NCBI RefSeq assembly: GCF_902833145.1
Contig: NZ_CADFEN010000001.1
Location: 63,994 to 127,993 of the forward strand
Length of the DNA stretch: 64,000 nucleotides
Reading direction: 5' to 3'
DNA from: Burkholderia sp. BCC0506
GTDB lineage: Bacteria; Pseudomonadota; Gammaproteobacteria; Burkholderiales; Burkholderiaceae
The notes below the pieces were generated by a model. That model did no database searches and was not told the origin of the DNA. It saw only the letters and a list, made by a program, of their open reading frames with translations. This document shows, one piece after another, positions 56,098 through 64,000 of this stretch; the stretch's first letter is position 1, and the number at the start of each line of letters is the position of its first letter. Both the position numbers and the translations under genes were made by a program.

Positions 56098-57044
56098 GGG
56101 TGAGCTCCGGTTGAAAGGGGCGAACGGCGTCGTGCCGGCTTGCAGTGATCGGGGTGGGCCGGCGCGGTGCTCTCGCGTGCATGCCGCTTCCCGCGACGCC
56201 CGCAACGAGGTGTCGGGAAAACGTAAGAATGAATCGGTGCGCTATCGTATTCTTAAATCGATATGGGTCGGTAATTTTTGGTCATCTTTTTTGAGAAAAA
56301 ATATACGTTCCGGGTGGGTAAGAAATGAGTATTAAAGGCTCGAAGTTTTTTGCCGTTAACCGACAACTTCGCATGTATCCATTCACGGTTTTCCAGAATG
56401 GAAATGCACGGAACGCGTGAACGTTTGCAGCGAATGTTTCGGCCGGATCGCTGAACATCGTGCAGGCGGGGGGTACCTAAATAGCGGATTGCACGCTGGA
56501 TATCGGACGCCGATCCGTGCGCGTCCGACATATCGCTCCGCATGCCGTGTCAAGCGCGGATGCATGAAGCGCATTCGTTTGCCGATTCATTTTTCCGAAC
56601 CATCTGGCGTTGCACGATTTCGCGGACTTACCCGATGGTCGAGCAGGTCCGTTTAATTGGATTCGGAAATGTTGATTGAATGCGGTGACGTAAAAACCGC
56701 GACAATTCTCGTATGCCTGAAGTTGGAAGAGGCGTCTGGAGTCCCCTCCCGGCCGGCATTTGCCGGCGTCGGCAGTTTCTTCACTTTGTCCACTCAAACG
56801 AGACAGAAAATAACTTTTTGAAGGATTGATGATTTGCTGCGGGACAGTAGACTGCACCCGTGCTTCGCCAGAACCGATCCCGAGCGTGCCGCCCGTCGTG
56901 GCGGCACCGGCCGGATTCTTCGGCGGCCGGCCATGTGGCTTGCCGTCCGATTGCGCGAAGCGTGGTCCGTTGCCGGCATCGCGCGCCGATTGGGCGCGCA
57001 GCGGCACCGGCTGCATCAAACCGTCAATTCAAAGGGTGATTGCC
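56098..57044. other. Long AT-richer intergenic region
   Basis: 947 bases between divergent fliD-like and DoxX genes. 56220-56420 is clearly AT-rich with runs of A and T, unusual in this genome. Frames inside are short and lack ribosome sites. A small hairpin GCCGGCA-TT-TGCCGGC sits at 56752-56767. Probably long leader/promoter regions or a decayed gene. Confidence 0.45.
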
Positions 57045-57458
57045 ATGCGTTACGTTTCGCTGGAGTCGAAGAAGGACGAGCTGCTGCTGGCGGCTCGCGT
57101 GCTGATGATGATTTTGTTCGTGCTGTTCGGCTGGCAGAAGCTGAACGGTTTTTCGGGCACCGTCGCGTATATGGCGTCGACCGGGAACCCGGCGCCCGAG
57201 CTCGCGGCCGTGATCGCGGTGGCGGTCGAACTGGTCGGCGGCGTGCTGATCGCGATCGGCTTCTATACGCGTCCGCTCGCGCTGGCGTTCGCCGCCTATA
57301 CGCTCGCGACCGCGCTGATCGGCCATCGCTACTGGGCGCTGCAAGGGATGGAGCAGTACATGGCGATGATCAATTTCTACAAGAACGTGAGCATCATCGG
57401 CGGGCTGCTGTTGCTCGCGTCGACCGGGCCGGGGCGGTATTCGGTTGATCGGAGGTAA
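57045..57458 (+). CDS. DoxX-family membrane protein
   Basis: 137 residues with four hydrophobic segments; LFVLFGWQKLNGFSGTVAYM and GGVLIAIGFYTRPLALAFAAYT are typical of the DoxX/YphA group. Function in most bacteria is unclear; linked to redox stress or thiosulfate oxidation in some. AAAGGGTG lies before the ATG. Confidence 0.88.
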   Translation: MRYVSLESKKDELLLAARVLMMILFVLFGWQKLNGFSGTVAYMASTGNPAPELAAVIAVAVELVGGVLIAIGFYTRPLALAFAAYTLATALIGHRYWALQGMEQYMAMINFYKNVSIIGGLLLLASTGPGRYSVDRR

Positions 57459-57763
57459 GGCGGGGCGGCGTTTTCGTTCGGTATCGGCAGGCCCGGTGCG
57501 CGCGAGCGTGCCGGGTTTCGTTTTGGCACATGCCCGAGGATCGACGCGCGTGCCGACTACAGAACGGGGGGCGTGACCAGGCAAGGCGGACAGCGCGTGC
57601 GCTCGCGGCCGGATTCCGCATCGCGTCACGCATTGCGCGAAGCCGTTGGCCGGCGCGAAACGGGCGAAGAACGGGGGCGATCATGTTCCCGACGGGATGC
57701 GAGTCGTTCATGTCGTTCAATAGGCCCGATAATCCCTTCGTTTCCCGTGATTTATCGCTACCC

Positions 57764-58729
57764 ATGCCAAACCCGATTTCGCCGACCGACCGTCCGACCG
57801 TCCTCCTCATCGGCGCCGCTGGCCTGCTCGGCCGCGCGGTGGCCGCGTCCTTGTTCCGTGAACCGTCGCTGACGCTGCTCGCGACCATCCGGAACCCACA
57901 CAGTGCCGGCGCGAAACTGCTCGCATTGCCGCCGGAAAACCTCGCCGAACTCGACGTCCTCGACGAGCCGGCCCTCGAACGCCTGTTCGAAACCCGCCGG
58001 CCGGCTGCCGTCGTCATTTGCGCGGCCGAGCGCCGCCCCGACGTCTGCGAACGCGACCCGGCCGCGGCCCGCGCAATCAACGTCACCGCTCCGGCCCGCA
58101 TCGGTGCGCTCGCCGCACGATACGGCGCATGGACGCTCGGCATTTCGACCGACTACGTGTTCGACGGCAAAGCCGCCCCCTACACCGAAGACGCCGCCCC
58201 GAACCCGCTGAACATCTACGGCCGCACCAAACTGGAAGGCGAGGCCGCGCTCCTCGCCGCCTCGCCGCTGTCGTGCGTGCTGCGCCTGCCGCTGCTGTTC
58301 GGCCCGATCGCGGACTGGAGCGAATCGGCCGTCACGAGCCTCGTGCCCGCGATTGTCGCTTCCGCGCGGCCAGGCGCCCACGCTGTCGGCATGGACGCAT
58401 GGGCGATCCGTTACCCGACCTATACGCCCGACGTCGCGGACGTCATCCGCGACCTGACGTTGCGCCATCTCGCGGGGGCATCGATCACGGGCATCCGCCA
58501 TTGGTCGGGCGAGGAGCCGATGACGAAGTACGACATCGCGCAGCGGATTGCGGCCGCGCTCGGCATCGATGCCGCGCTCGCACCCGTCACGCAACCGACC
58601 GACGCGACGCCGCGCCCGTACGACTGTCATCTGGATGCCGCGCGCGTGCGCGCGCTCGGGATCGATTACGCGACGCCGTTCGATACGGCGCTGCGGGCCG
58701 TGCTGCGCGATGCGCCACAGGCACCGTAG
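57764..58729 (+). CDS. RmlD-like NAD(P)-dependent SDR reductase
   Basis: 321 residues, extended SDR. Rossmann motif GAAGLLGRAV, the STDYVFDGKAAPY segment and catalytic YGRTK place it with RmlD (dTDP-4-dehydrorhamnose reductase) and the MAT2B-like group. No other rml or polysaccharide genes are close, so a rhamnose role is doubtful. An ATG at 57710 in the same frame would add 18 residues; 57764 starts directly before the core. Confidence 0.82.
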   Translation: MPNPISPTDRPTVLLIGAAGLLGRAVAASLFREPSLTLLATIRNPHSAGAKLLALPPENLAELDVLDEPALERLFETRRPAAVVICAAERRPDVCERDPAAARAINVTAPARIGALAARYGAWTLGISTDYVFDGKAAPYTEDAAPNPLNIYGRTKLEGEAALLAASPLSCVLRLPLLFGPIADWSESAVTSLVPAIVASARPGAHAVGMDAWAIRYPTYTPDVADVIRDLTLRHLAGASITGIRHWSGEEPMTKYDIAQRIAAALGIDAALAPVTQPTDATPRPYDCHLDAARVRALGIDYATPFDTALRAVLRDAPQAP

Positions 58730-59241
58730 GACCGGCACCTTTCGCACGGCTCGCGGTATCCCGTCGGCATCGACTCACCGCTTCACCGCCGACCGGACAG
58801 CCGCTCATCGCCTACGGAAGCCGGGCAAGCCACCGCCCGATTCATTGGACAAACGAAGCGTCCGCGCCGCTGACGATGCGCGGCCGTTGGACTTCGATGC
58901 GGGGGCTGTACTGCGCGAGGCCATCGCATGCGGTAGCGCGCAGGCACCGCGCGGCGACAATCCTCAGACGTGTGTCACGGTCGAGCGGCTTCGTGATCGA
59001 ATCCGGAATTTGTCTAGTCATCCTTGAGATTCGGCCACTCGAATTGCACCAGAAATGTGCCGGAATTCCCCGTAACGACGCGCGCCAGGCCCCTGAAATT
59101 AGGGGATTTCCCGCGTTTACCCCGTTTTTATTGATCACCGCTTGTCGCGCTGTTTTTCTTCTTGCATGCTTGTATAGACAAATTCCTGAGGCGGCTTGCT
59201 GCACCGAAGGGATGGCGAACTTCAACGCAAGGAGAACTCTC
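58730..59241. promoter_or_regulatory. Upstream region of the amino acid ABC operon
   Basis: 512 bases. The last 250 are AT-richer (59030-59210) and likely carry the operon promoter. No clear operator or riboswitch was recognised. Confidence 0.4.
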
Positions 59242-60102
59242 GTGAACGGCAAGCGCATCAAGTGGGCAATCAGGACGATCGGCGTCATCGCGGCTGCGGC
59301 GGCAACGCTCGCGGCGCCGGTACAGGCCAAGGAATGGAAGACGGTGACGGTCGCGCTCGAAGGCGGCTACGCGCCGTGGAACCTCACGCTGCCGGGCGGC
59401 AAGCTGGGCGGTTTCGAACCGGAGCTGCTCGCCAACGTGTGCGAGCGGATCAAGGTGCAGTGCAATATGGTCGCGCAGGATTGGGACGGAATGATTCCCG
59501 GCCTGCAGGCCGGCAAGTTCGATGTCCTGATGGATGCGATTTCCATCACGCCGGAGCGCGAAAAGGTCCTGCTGTTCTCGCGTCCGTATGCGGCGACGCC
59601 GGCGACGTTCGCCGTCACCGATACGAAGATCCTGCCGAAGGCCGCGCCCGGCGCACCGATCGTCAAGCTGACCGGTGACGCCAACGCGGACAAGCCGACC
59701 GTCGACACGCTGCGCAAGCAGCTGAAGGGCAAGACGATCGGCATCCAGTCGGGCACCGTCTACACGAAATTCATCAACGACAGCTTCAAGGACATTGCGT
59801 CGATTCGCGTGTACAAGACGTCGCCCGAACGCGATCTCGATCTGGTCGCCGGGCGCATCGACGCCTCGTTCGACGACGTGACGTACTACGCGGCGAACAA
59901 CGCGAAGAAGGAAAACGCATCGATCGTGCTCGCGGGGCCGAAGCTCGGCGGCCCGATCTGGGGGCCGGGCGAGGGGCTCGCGTTCCGCAAGCAGGACGCC
60001 GACCTGAAGACGAAGTTCGACACGGCGATCGCCGCGGCGCTCGCGGACGGCACCGTGAAGAAGCTCGCCGACAAGTGGTTCAAGACCGACGTGACGCCGT
60101 AA
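59242..60102 (+). CDS. Polar amino acid ABC transporter, periplasmic binding protein (HisJ/ArtJ type)
   Basis: 286 residues. A signal peptide ends near PVQAKE (about residue 25); the mature part is a family 3 solute-binding protein (ALEGGYAPWNL, GFEPELLANVCERI, DGMIPGLQAGKFDVLMDAI). It has more variation than HisJ/ArgT in ligand loops. Start GTG at 59242 is chosen for its GGAG at seven bases; an ATG at 59212 is in frame but lacks a ribosome site. First gene of an operon with two permeases, an ATPase and a HAL-like protein. The ligand is unknown. Confidence 0.9.
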   Translation: MNGKRIKWAIRTIGVIAAAAATLAAPVQAKEWKTVTVALEGGYAPWNLTLPGGKLGGFEPELLANVCERIKVQCNMVAQDWDGMIPGLQAGKFDVLMDAISITPEREKVLLFSRPYAATPATFAVTDTKILPKAAPGAPIVKLTGDANADKPTVDTLRKQLKGKTIGIQSGTVYTKFINDSFKDIASIRVYKTSPERDLDLVAGRIDASFDDVTYYAANNAKKENASIVLAGPKLGGPIWGPGEGLAFRKQDADLKTKFDTAIAAALADGTVKKLADKWFKTDVTP

Positions 60103-60194
60103 CGGCGTGTTCGGCCGCCGCCGCGTCAATCCGTCGAACGATACGCGGCGGCACGCATCCAGCGGATTCACTCAACGCATGCCGGGAGGCACGC

Positions 60195-60917
60195 ATGGCG
60201 ATTCTTGAAATGCTCGGTTTCGGTACCGAAGGCTGGGGCGGCGTGCTGCTGCTCGCCGCACTGATGACGGTCGCGCTGACGCTCGCCGCGCTCGCGGTCG
60301 GCGCCGTGATCGGCGCGGCGATCGCGGCGGCGAAGCTGTCGCGCTACCGCAGCCTCCGCCTGCTCGGCGATCTGTATACGACGGTATTTCGCGGCGTGCC
60401 CGAGCTGCTCGTCATCTATCTGTTCTACTTCGGCGGCTCGACACTCGTGACGGCCGTCGGCCAGTGGTTCGGCGCGGAAGGCTTCATCGGCGTGCCGCCG
60501 TTCGTGATCGGTGCGCTCGCGGTCGGGATGATCTCGGGCGCCTATCAGGCGGAGGTCTATCGCGCGGCGGTGCTCGCGGTGTCGAAAGGCGAGCTCGAAG
60601 CGGCGCGCTCGATCGGCATGCCGCGCAGCATGGTGCTGCGGCGCATCCTGGTTCCGCAGGTGCTGCGCTTTGCGCTGCCCGGTATCGGCAACGTGTGGCA
60701 ACTGAGCCTGAAGGATTCCGCACTGATCTCGGTCACCGGTCTTGCCGAGTTGCTCCGCACGAGCCAGATCGCCGCGAATTCGACGCACCAGTACTTCGTG
60801 TTCTTCGTCGCGGGCGGTGCGCTGTATCTGCTGATGACGGGCTTGTCGAACCGCGTGTTCAACCGCGCGGAAGCGATCGTCGGCCGCTCGTTCCGCCGCA
60901 ATTTCGCGCGCAACTGA
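60195..60917 (+). CDS. Polar amino acid ABC transporter permease 1 (HisQ type)
   Basis: 240 residues, five membrane segments, with the FRGVPELLVIYL start of the HisMQ domain and the coupling-helix EAA motif ELEAARSIGMPRSMVLRRI. ATG at 60195 follows GGGAGGC. Confidence 0.93.
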   Translation: MAILEMLGFGTEGWGGVLLLAALMTVALTLAALAVGAVIGAAIAAAKLSRYRSLRLLGDLYTTVFRGVPELLVIYLFYFGGSTLVTAVGQWFGAEGFIGVPPFVIGALAVGMISGAYQAEVYRAAVLAVSKGELEAARSIGMPRSMVLRRILVPQVLRFALPGIGNVWQLSLKDSALISVTGLAELLRTSQIAANSTHQYFVFFVAGGALYLLMTGLSNRVFNRAEAIVGRSFRRNFARN

Positions 60918-60929
60918 CGGAGAACGGGC

Positions 60930-61679
60930 ATGTCCATCGATTTCGCTTTTCTCGTCGACACGCTGCGCCAGCTGCTCGCGGCCGTGCCGACCACGCTCGG
61001 CCTGTTCTTCGCCTCGCTCGTGCTCGGCGGCCTGCTGTCGCTCGTGATCGTCACGATGCGCGTGTCGCCGCACTGGCTGCCGAACCGCTTCGCGCGTGCG
61101 TACATCCTGGTATTTCGCGGCTCGCCGCTGCTGATCCAGATGTTCCTCGTGTATTACGGGCTCGGTCAGTTCGGCGTGATCCGCGAGAGCTTCATGTGGC
61201 CGCTGCTGCGCGAGCCGTACGTCTGCGCGGTGTTGTCGCTCGCGCTGTGCACGGCGGGCTACACGGCCGAGATCGTGCGCGGCGGGTTGATGGCCGTGCC
61301 GGTCGGGCAGATCGAGGCCGGCTATTCCATCGGCTTGTCGGGCTTTGCGCTGCTGCGGCGCGTGATCGGCCCGATCGCGTTGCGCCAGTGTCTGCCCGCG
61401 TATTCGACCGAGGCCGTGCTGCTCGTCAAGTCGACCGCGCTCGCGAGCCTCGTCACGGTGTGGGAAGTGACGGGCGTCGCGCAGCAGATCATCCAGCAGA
61501 CCTACCGGACGACCGAAGTGTTCGTCTGCGCGGCCGTCATCTATCTGGGCCTGAACTTCATCGTCGTGCGCCTGCTCGGCGCGCTCGAATGGCGGCTCTC
61601 GGCGCACCTGCGTGCGCCGAAGCCGTCGTCCGGTGCGTCGGCCGCGGCGACCCGCAATGCCCAGCGCGTCGCGTCCTGA
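60930..61679 (+). CDS. Polar amino acid ABC transporter permease 2 (HisM type)
   Basis: 249 residues, five membrane segments; FRGSPLLIQMFLVYYGLGQ and EAA loop QIEAGYSIGLSGFALLRRV. Forms the channel together with permease 1, 12 bases upstream. Confidence 0.93.
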   Translation: MSIDFAFLVDTLRQLLAAVPTTLGLFFASLVLGGLLSLVIVTMRVSPHWLPNRFARAYILVFRGSPLLIQMFLVYYGLGQFGVIRESFMWPLLREPYVCAVLSLALCTAGYTAEIVRGGLMAVPVGQIEAGYSIGLSGFALLRRVIGPIALRQCLPAYSTEAVLLVKSTALASLVTVWEVTGVAQQIIQQTYRTTEVFVCAAVIYLGLNFIVVRLLGALEWRLSAHLRAPKPSSGASAAATRNAQRVAS

Positions 61680-61706
61680 GCGCGCCATTCTTTCCAGGAG
61701 AATCCG

Positions 61707-62498
61707 ATGAACACCGCTGCTCCCGTTGCGCTGTCGGTCAGAAACATTCACAAGTCGTTCGGCGATCACCACGTGCTGAAGGGCATTTCGCTCGACGCGC
61801 ACGAGGGCGACGTCATTTCGATTCTCGGCGCGAGCGGATCGGGCAAGAGCACGTTCCTGCGCTGCCTGAACCTGCTCGAGACACCCGACGACGGCTCCGT
61901 CGCGCTCGCCGGAGAGCAGTTGGCGATGAAGCGCGCCCGCGACGGCAAGCTGCACCCGAGCGACCGGCGCCAGGTCGACCGGATCCGCTCGCAGCTCGGG
62001 ATGGTGTTCCAGAACTTCAACCTGTGGTCGCACATGACGGTGCTCGACAACCTCGTCGAGGGGCCGCTGCGCGTGCAAAAGCGCAGCCGCGCGGAAGCGG
62101 TGGAGGAGGCCGAGGCGCTGCTGGCGCGCGTCGGCCTCGCGGACAAGCGCGGCTACTATCCGGCGCACCTGTCGGGCGGCCAGCAGCAGCGTGTCGCGAT
62201 AGCCCGCGCGCTCGCGATGCATCCGAAGGTGATGCTGTTCGACGAACCGACGTCGGCGCTCGACCCGGAACTGGTGGGCGAGGTGTTGCGCGTGATGCGC
62301 TCGCTGGCGGAGGAGGGGCGCACGATGCTGGTCGTCACGCACGAAATGGGTTTTGCGCGTCACGTGTCGAATCGCGTGATGTTCCTGCATCGGGGCGAGG
62401 TCGATACGGACGGGGCGCCCGACGAAGTCTTCGGCGGCCAGGCCTCCGAGCGCTTCCGGCAATTCGTGTCGAGCCACCACGACCGCACCGCGAACTGA
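61707..62498 (+). CDS. Polar amino acid ABC transporter ATPase (HisP type)
   Basis: 263 residues: Walker [10 protein letters not shown], signature [15 protein letters not shown], Walker [15 protein letters not shown]-loop [16 protein letters not shown]. Drives the two permeases. The HAL-like gene starts seven bases after its stop. Confidence 0.95.
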   Translation: MNTAAPVALSVRNIHKSFGDHHVLKGISLDAHEGDVISILGASGSGKSTFLRCLNLLETPDDGSVALAGEQLAMKRARDGKLHPSDRRQVDRIRSQLGMVFQNFNLWSHMTVLDNLVEGPLRVQKRSRAEAVEEAEALLARVGLADKRGYYPAHLSGGQQQRVAIARALAMHPKVMLFDEPTSALDPELVGEVLRVMRSLAEEGRTMLVVTHEMGFARHVSNRVMFLHRGEVDTDGAPDEVFGGQASERFRQFVSSHHDRTAN

Positions 62499-62505
62499 GG
62501 CTGCC

Positions 62506-63999
62506 ATGACCGTATTCCGTGCGGCGCAGCCGCTCGACTGGCGACAGGTTGCGGCGGTGGCGGCCGGCGAGCCGCTGGCGCTGGCCGACGAGACGCGCGC
62601 GCGCGTCGTGGCCGCTCGCGAACTCGTCGACGAGATCGTCACGCGCGGGATTCGCGCATACGGCGTCAATACCGGCGTCGGCGCGCTGTGCGACGTGATC
62701 GTGTCGCCGGCCCAGCAGAGCACGCTGTCGCACAACATCCTGATGAGTCACGCGGTGGGCGTCGGCATGCCGCTCGGCGCCGCCGAAACGCGCGCGATCA
62801 TCGCGGCCGCGATCAACAACTATGCGCACGGGCATTCGGGCGTGCGTGCCGACGTCGTCGAACAGCTCGTCGCGCTGCTCGAGCACGATTGCCTGCCCGA
62901 AGTGCCGGCGCACGGCTCGGTTGGGTACCTGACCCACATGGCGCACGTCGCGCTCGTCTGCGTCGGGCACGGCCATGCGCGCCATCGCGGCGAGCGCCTG
63001 CGCGGCGACGAGGCGCTGCGGCGCATCGGCCGCGAGCCGCTCGTGCTCGGCGCGAAGGAGGGGTTGAGCCTCGTCAACGGGACGCCGTGCGTCACGGGGC
63101 TGGCGGCGCTCGCGCTGGCCCGCGCGGAACGGCTGCTCGACTGGGCCGACTGGATCGCGGCGATGAGTTTCGAGAACCTCGGCGGGCAACTCGCCGCGTT
63201 CGATCCGGCTTCGCTCGCGCTGCGGATTTCCCCCGGTATCGAGCAGGTCGGCGCCCGTTTGCGTGCGCTGCTGGCGGACAGCGTCATGCTTGCCGCGGCG
63301 AGCGGCCGGCATACGCAGGACCCGCTCAGCCTGCGCACGATTCCGCATGTGCACGGCGCGGCGCGCGACGTGTTCGACGTCACGGCGCAGGTCGTCGATC
63401 GCGAACTCGCGTCCGTCACCGACAATCCGATCGTGGCCGGCACGCGCGACGCGCCGGCCGTGCATTCGCAGGCGCATGCGGTCGGCGCCGGCATCGCGCT
63501 CGCGATGGACAGCCTCGCGGCGGCGATGGCCCAGGTCGCGGCGATCGCCGAGCGGCGTCTCGACCGGCTCGTGAATCCGCTCGTCAGCGGGCTGCCGGCG
63601 TTTCTTGCTGCGCCCGGAGGGAGCTGTTCGGGTTTCATGATCGCGCAGTACACGGCGGTCGCGCTGGTCGCGCAGAATCAGCGGCTTGCCGCGCCGGCGA
63701 GCCTCGACGGCGGCATCACGTCGGGGCTGCAGGAAGATCACCTGTGTCATGCGACGCCGGCCGCGCTGAAAGCGCTCGACATCATCGAGAATACGACGCG
63801 CGTGCTCGCGATCGAGCTGCTGGCCGCCGCGCAGGCGTACGATCTGCAGCCGGGCGAAACGGAGCGGGCCGCATCGACCGACGCGCTGTGGCGGCATGTG
63901 CGCGAACGCGTGCCGGCGTATCACGACGACCGGCCGCTCGCGGACGATATCGCGATCGCGGCCGGCATCGTCGCCGGTGTGCCGCCTTCGTTGCAGTGA
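62506..63999 (+). CDS. HAL/PAL-family protein lacking the MIO-forming Ala-Ser-Gly
   Basis: 497 residues, full-length histidine/aromatic ammonia-lyase fold: YGVNTGVG (Tyr52), NILMSHAVGVG (His82), EGLSLVNGT (Asn191), QDPLSLR (Arg277), VTDNPIV, and GLQED (Glu410). The MIO site, normally GSVGASGDLAPLAH, reads GSVGYLTHMAH (137-147): Ala-Ser-Gly is deleted cleanly in frame. The Tyr of QDPYSLR is Leu274. Without MIO it cannot work as a normal ammonia-lyase. Coupling to an ABC transporter implies a role in using an imported amino acid-like compound, as a different enzyme or a binding protein. The frame ends with TGA one base before the window end. Confidence 0.88.
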   Translation: MTVFRAAQPLDWRQVAAVAAGEPLALADETRARVVAARELVDEIVTRGIRAYGVNTGVGALCDVIVSPAQQSTLSHNILMSHAVGVGMPLGAAETRAIIAAAINNYAHGHSGVRADVVEQLVALLEHDCLPEVPAHGSVGYLTHMAHVALVCVGHGHARHRGERLRGDEALRRIGREPLVLGAKEGLSLVNGTPCVTGLAALALARAERLLDWADWIAAMSFENLGGQLAAFDPASLALRISPGIEQVGARLRALLADSVMLAAASGRHTQDPLSLRTIPHVHGAARDVFDVTAQVVDRELASVTDNPIVAGTRDAPAVHSQAHAVGAGIALAMDSLAAAMAQVAAIAERRLDRLVNPLVSGLPAFLAAPGGSCSGFMIAQYTAVALVAQNQRLAAPASLDGGITSGLQEDHLCHATPAALKALDIIENTTRVLAIELLAAAQAYDLQPGETERAASTDALWRHVRERVPAYHDDRPLADDIAIAAGIVAGVPPSLQ

Positions 64000-64000
64000 C

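Noticed and set aside
56231-56257. A flagellar sigma-28-like promoter (TTTAAG and CCGATTC on the minus strand) upstream of the fliD-like gene.
   Set aside because: Spacing is short and the -10 part differs from the consensus; too weak to list.
56253-56543. A 96-codon minus-strand frame in the AT-rich gap.
   Set aside because: No ribosome site and no recognisable protein character; may be a chance frame in non-coding DNA.
59242-63999. Interpretation of the last operon as a histidine-utilization (hut) cluster.
   Set aside because: The lyase-like protein lacks the MIO tripeptide and the catalytic Tyr, and no hutU, hutI, hutG or hutC is present.

Overview
The window is about 64 kb of very GC-rich DNA (roughly two thirds G+C by eye), densely coded with short gaps. 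The gene content (several LysR regulators with divergent partners, a FUSC/HlyD/NodT efflux operon, an OmpC-type porin, ectoine catabolism, an SfnR/SfnG organosulfur module) points to a Burkholderia, probably of the cepacia complex. This is inferred from gene content and protein style; no rRNA or other marker gene is present. No tRNA, rRNA, CRISPR array or prophage was seen.

Layout. 0.1-7.3 kb: a drug/metabolite transporter with an extreme His-rich tail, a molbindin, and a MarR-controlled efflux operon (marR-FUSC-DUF1656-HlyD-NodT, minus strand) with a clear operator. 7.7-17.0 kb: a hydroxyectoine/ectoine degradation cluster, MocR-type regulator then eutB-eutC-doeA-doeB-doeX and doeC-doeD, ending in an intrinsic terminator. 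The route leads to aspartate. No eutA and no dedicated ectoine ABC or TRAP transporter lies in the cluster. 17.0-19.4 kb: an island of visibly lower GC with a start-less gene remnant, a LysR gene and a divergent RidA-like gene. 19.6-24.7 kb: an MHS-family transporter, a DUF1330 protein, and a single-chain dihydroxyacetone kinase. 23.5-26.9 kb: a sigma-54 activator (sfnR-like) divergent from msuE-sfnG, with a perfect -24/-12 promoter and two matching dyad enhancer sites. 26.9-39.7 kb: LysE exporter with LysR, a second LysR divergent from a YdiJ-type D-2-hydroxyacid dehydrogenase, an HTH protein, an orphan LivK-type binding protein, an EamA/LysR pair, three unknown proteins, and a glutathione S-transferase broken by one in-frame stop.

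39.7-46.6 kb: a porin, the C-terminal half of an ABC exporter cut by an orphan TnpB element (IS200/IS605 group), lrgAB, a small secreted protein, wrbA, a pirin and its divergent LysR. 47.6-54.5 kb: a Fic protein with a C-terminal winged helix and two identical dyads around its start; then a LacI regulator divergent from a PfkB kinase-MFS-DapA-type aldolase operon; then an unknown protein. 54.6-64 kb: an isolated fliD-like gene, an AT-richer gap, a DoxX protein, a RmlD-like reductase, and a polar amino acid ABC transporter (binding protein, two permeases, ATPase) running into a HAL/PAL-family protein that has lost the Ala-Ser-Gly needed to form the MIO cofactor. That last operon is the strongest candidate for an undescribed function. 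The TnpB with a changed RuvC-II residue and the self-marked Fic gene come next.
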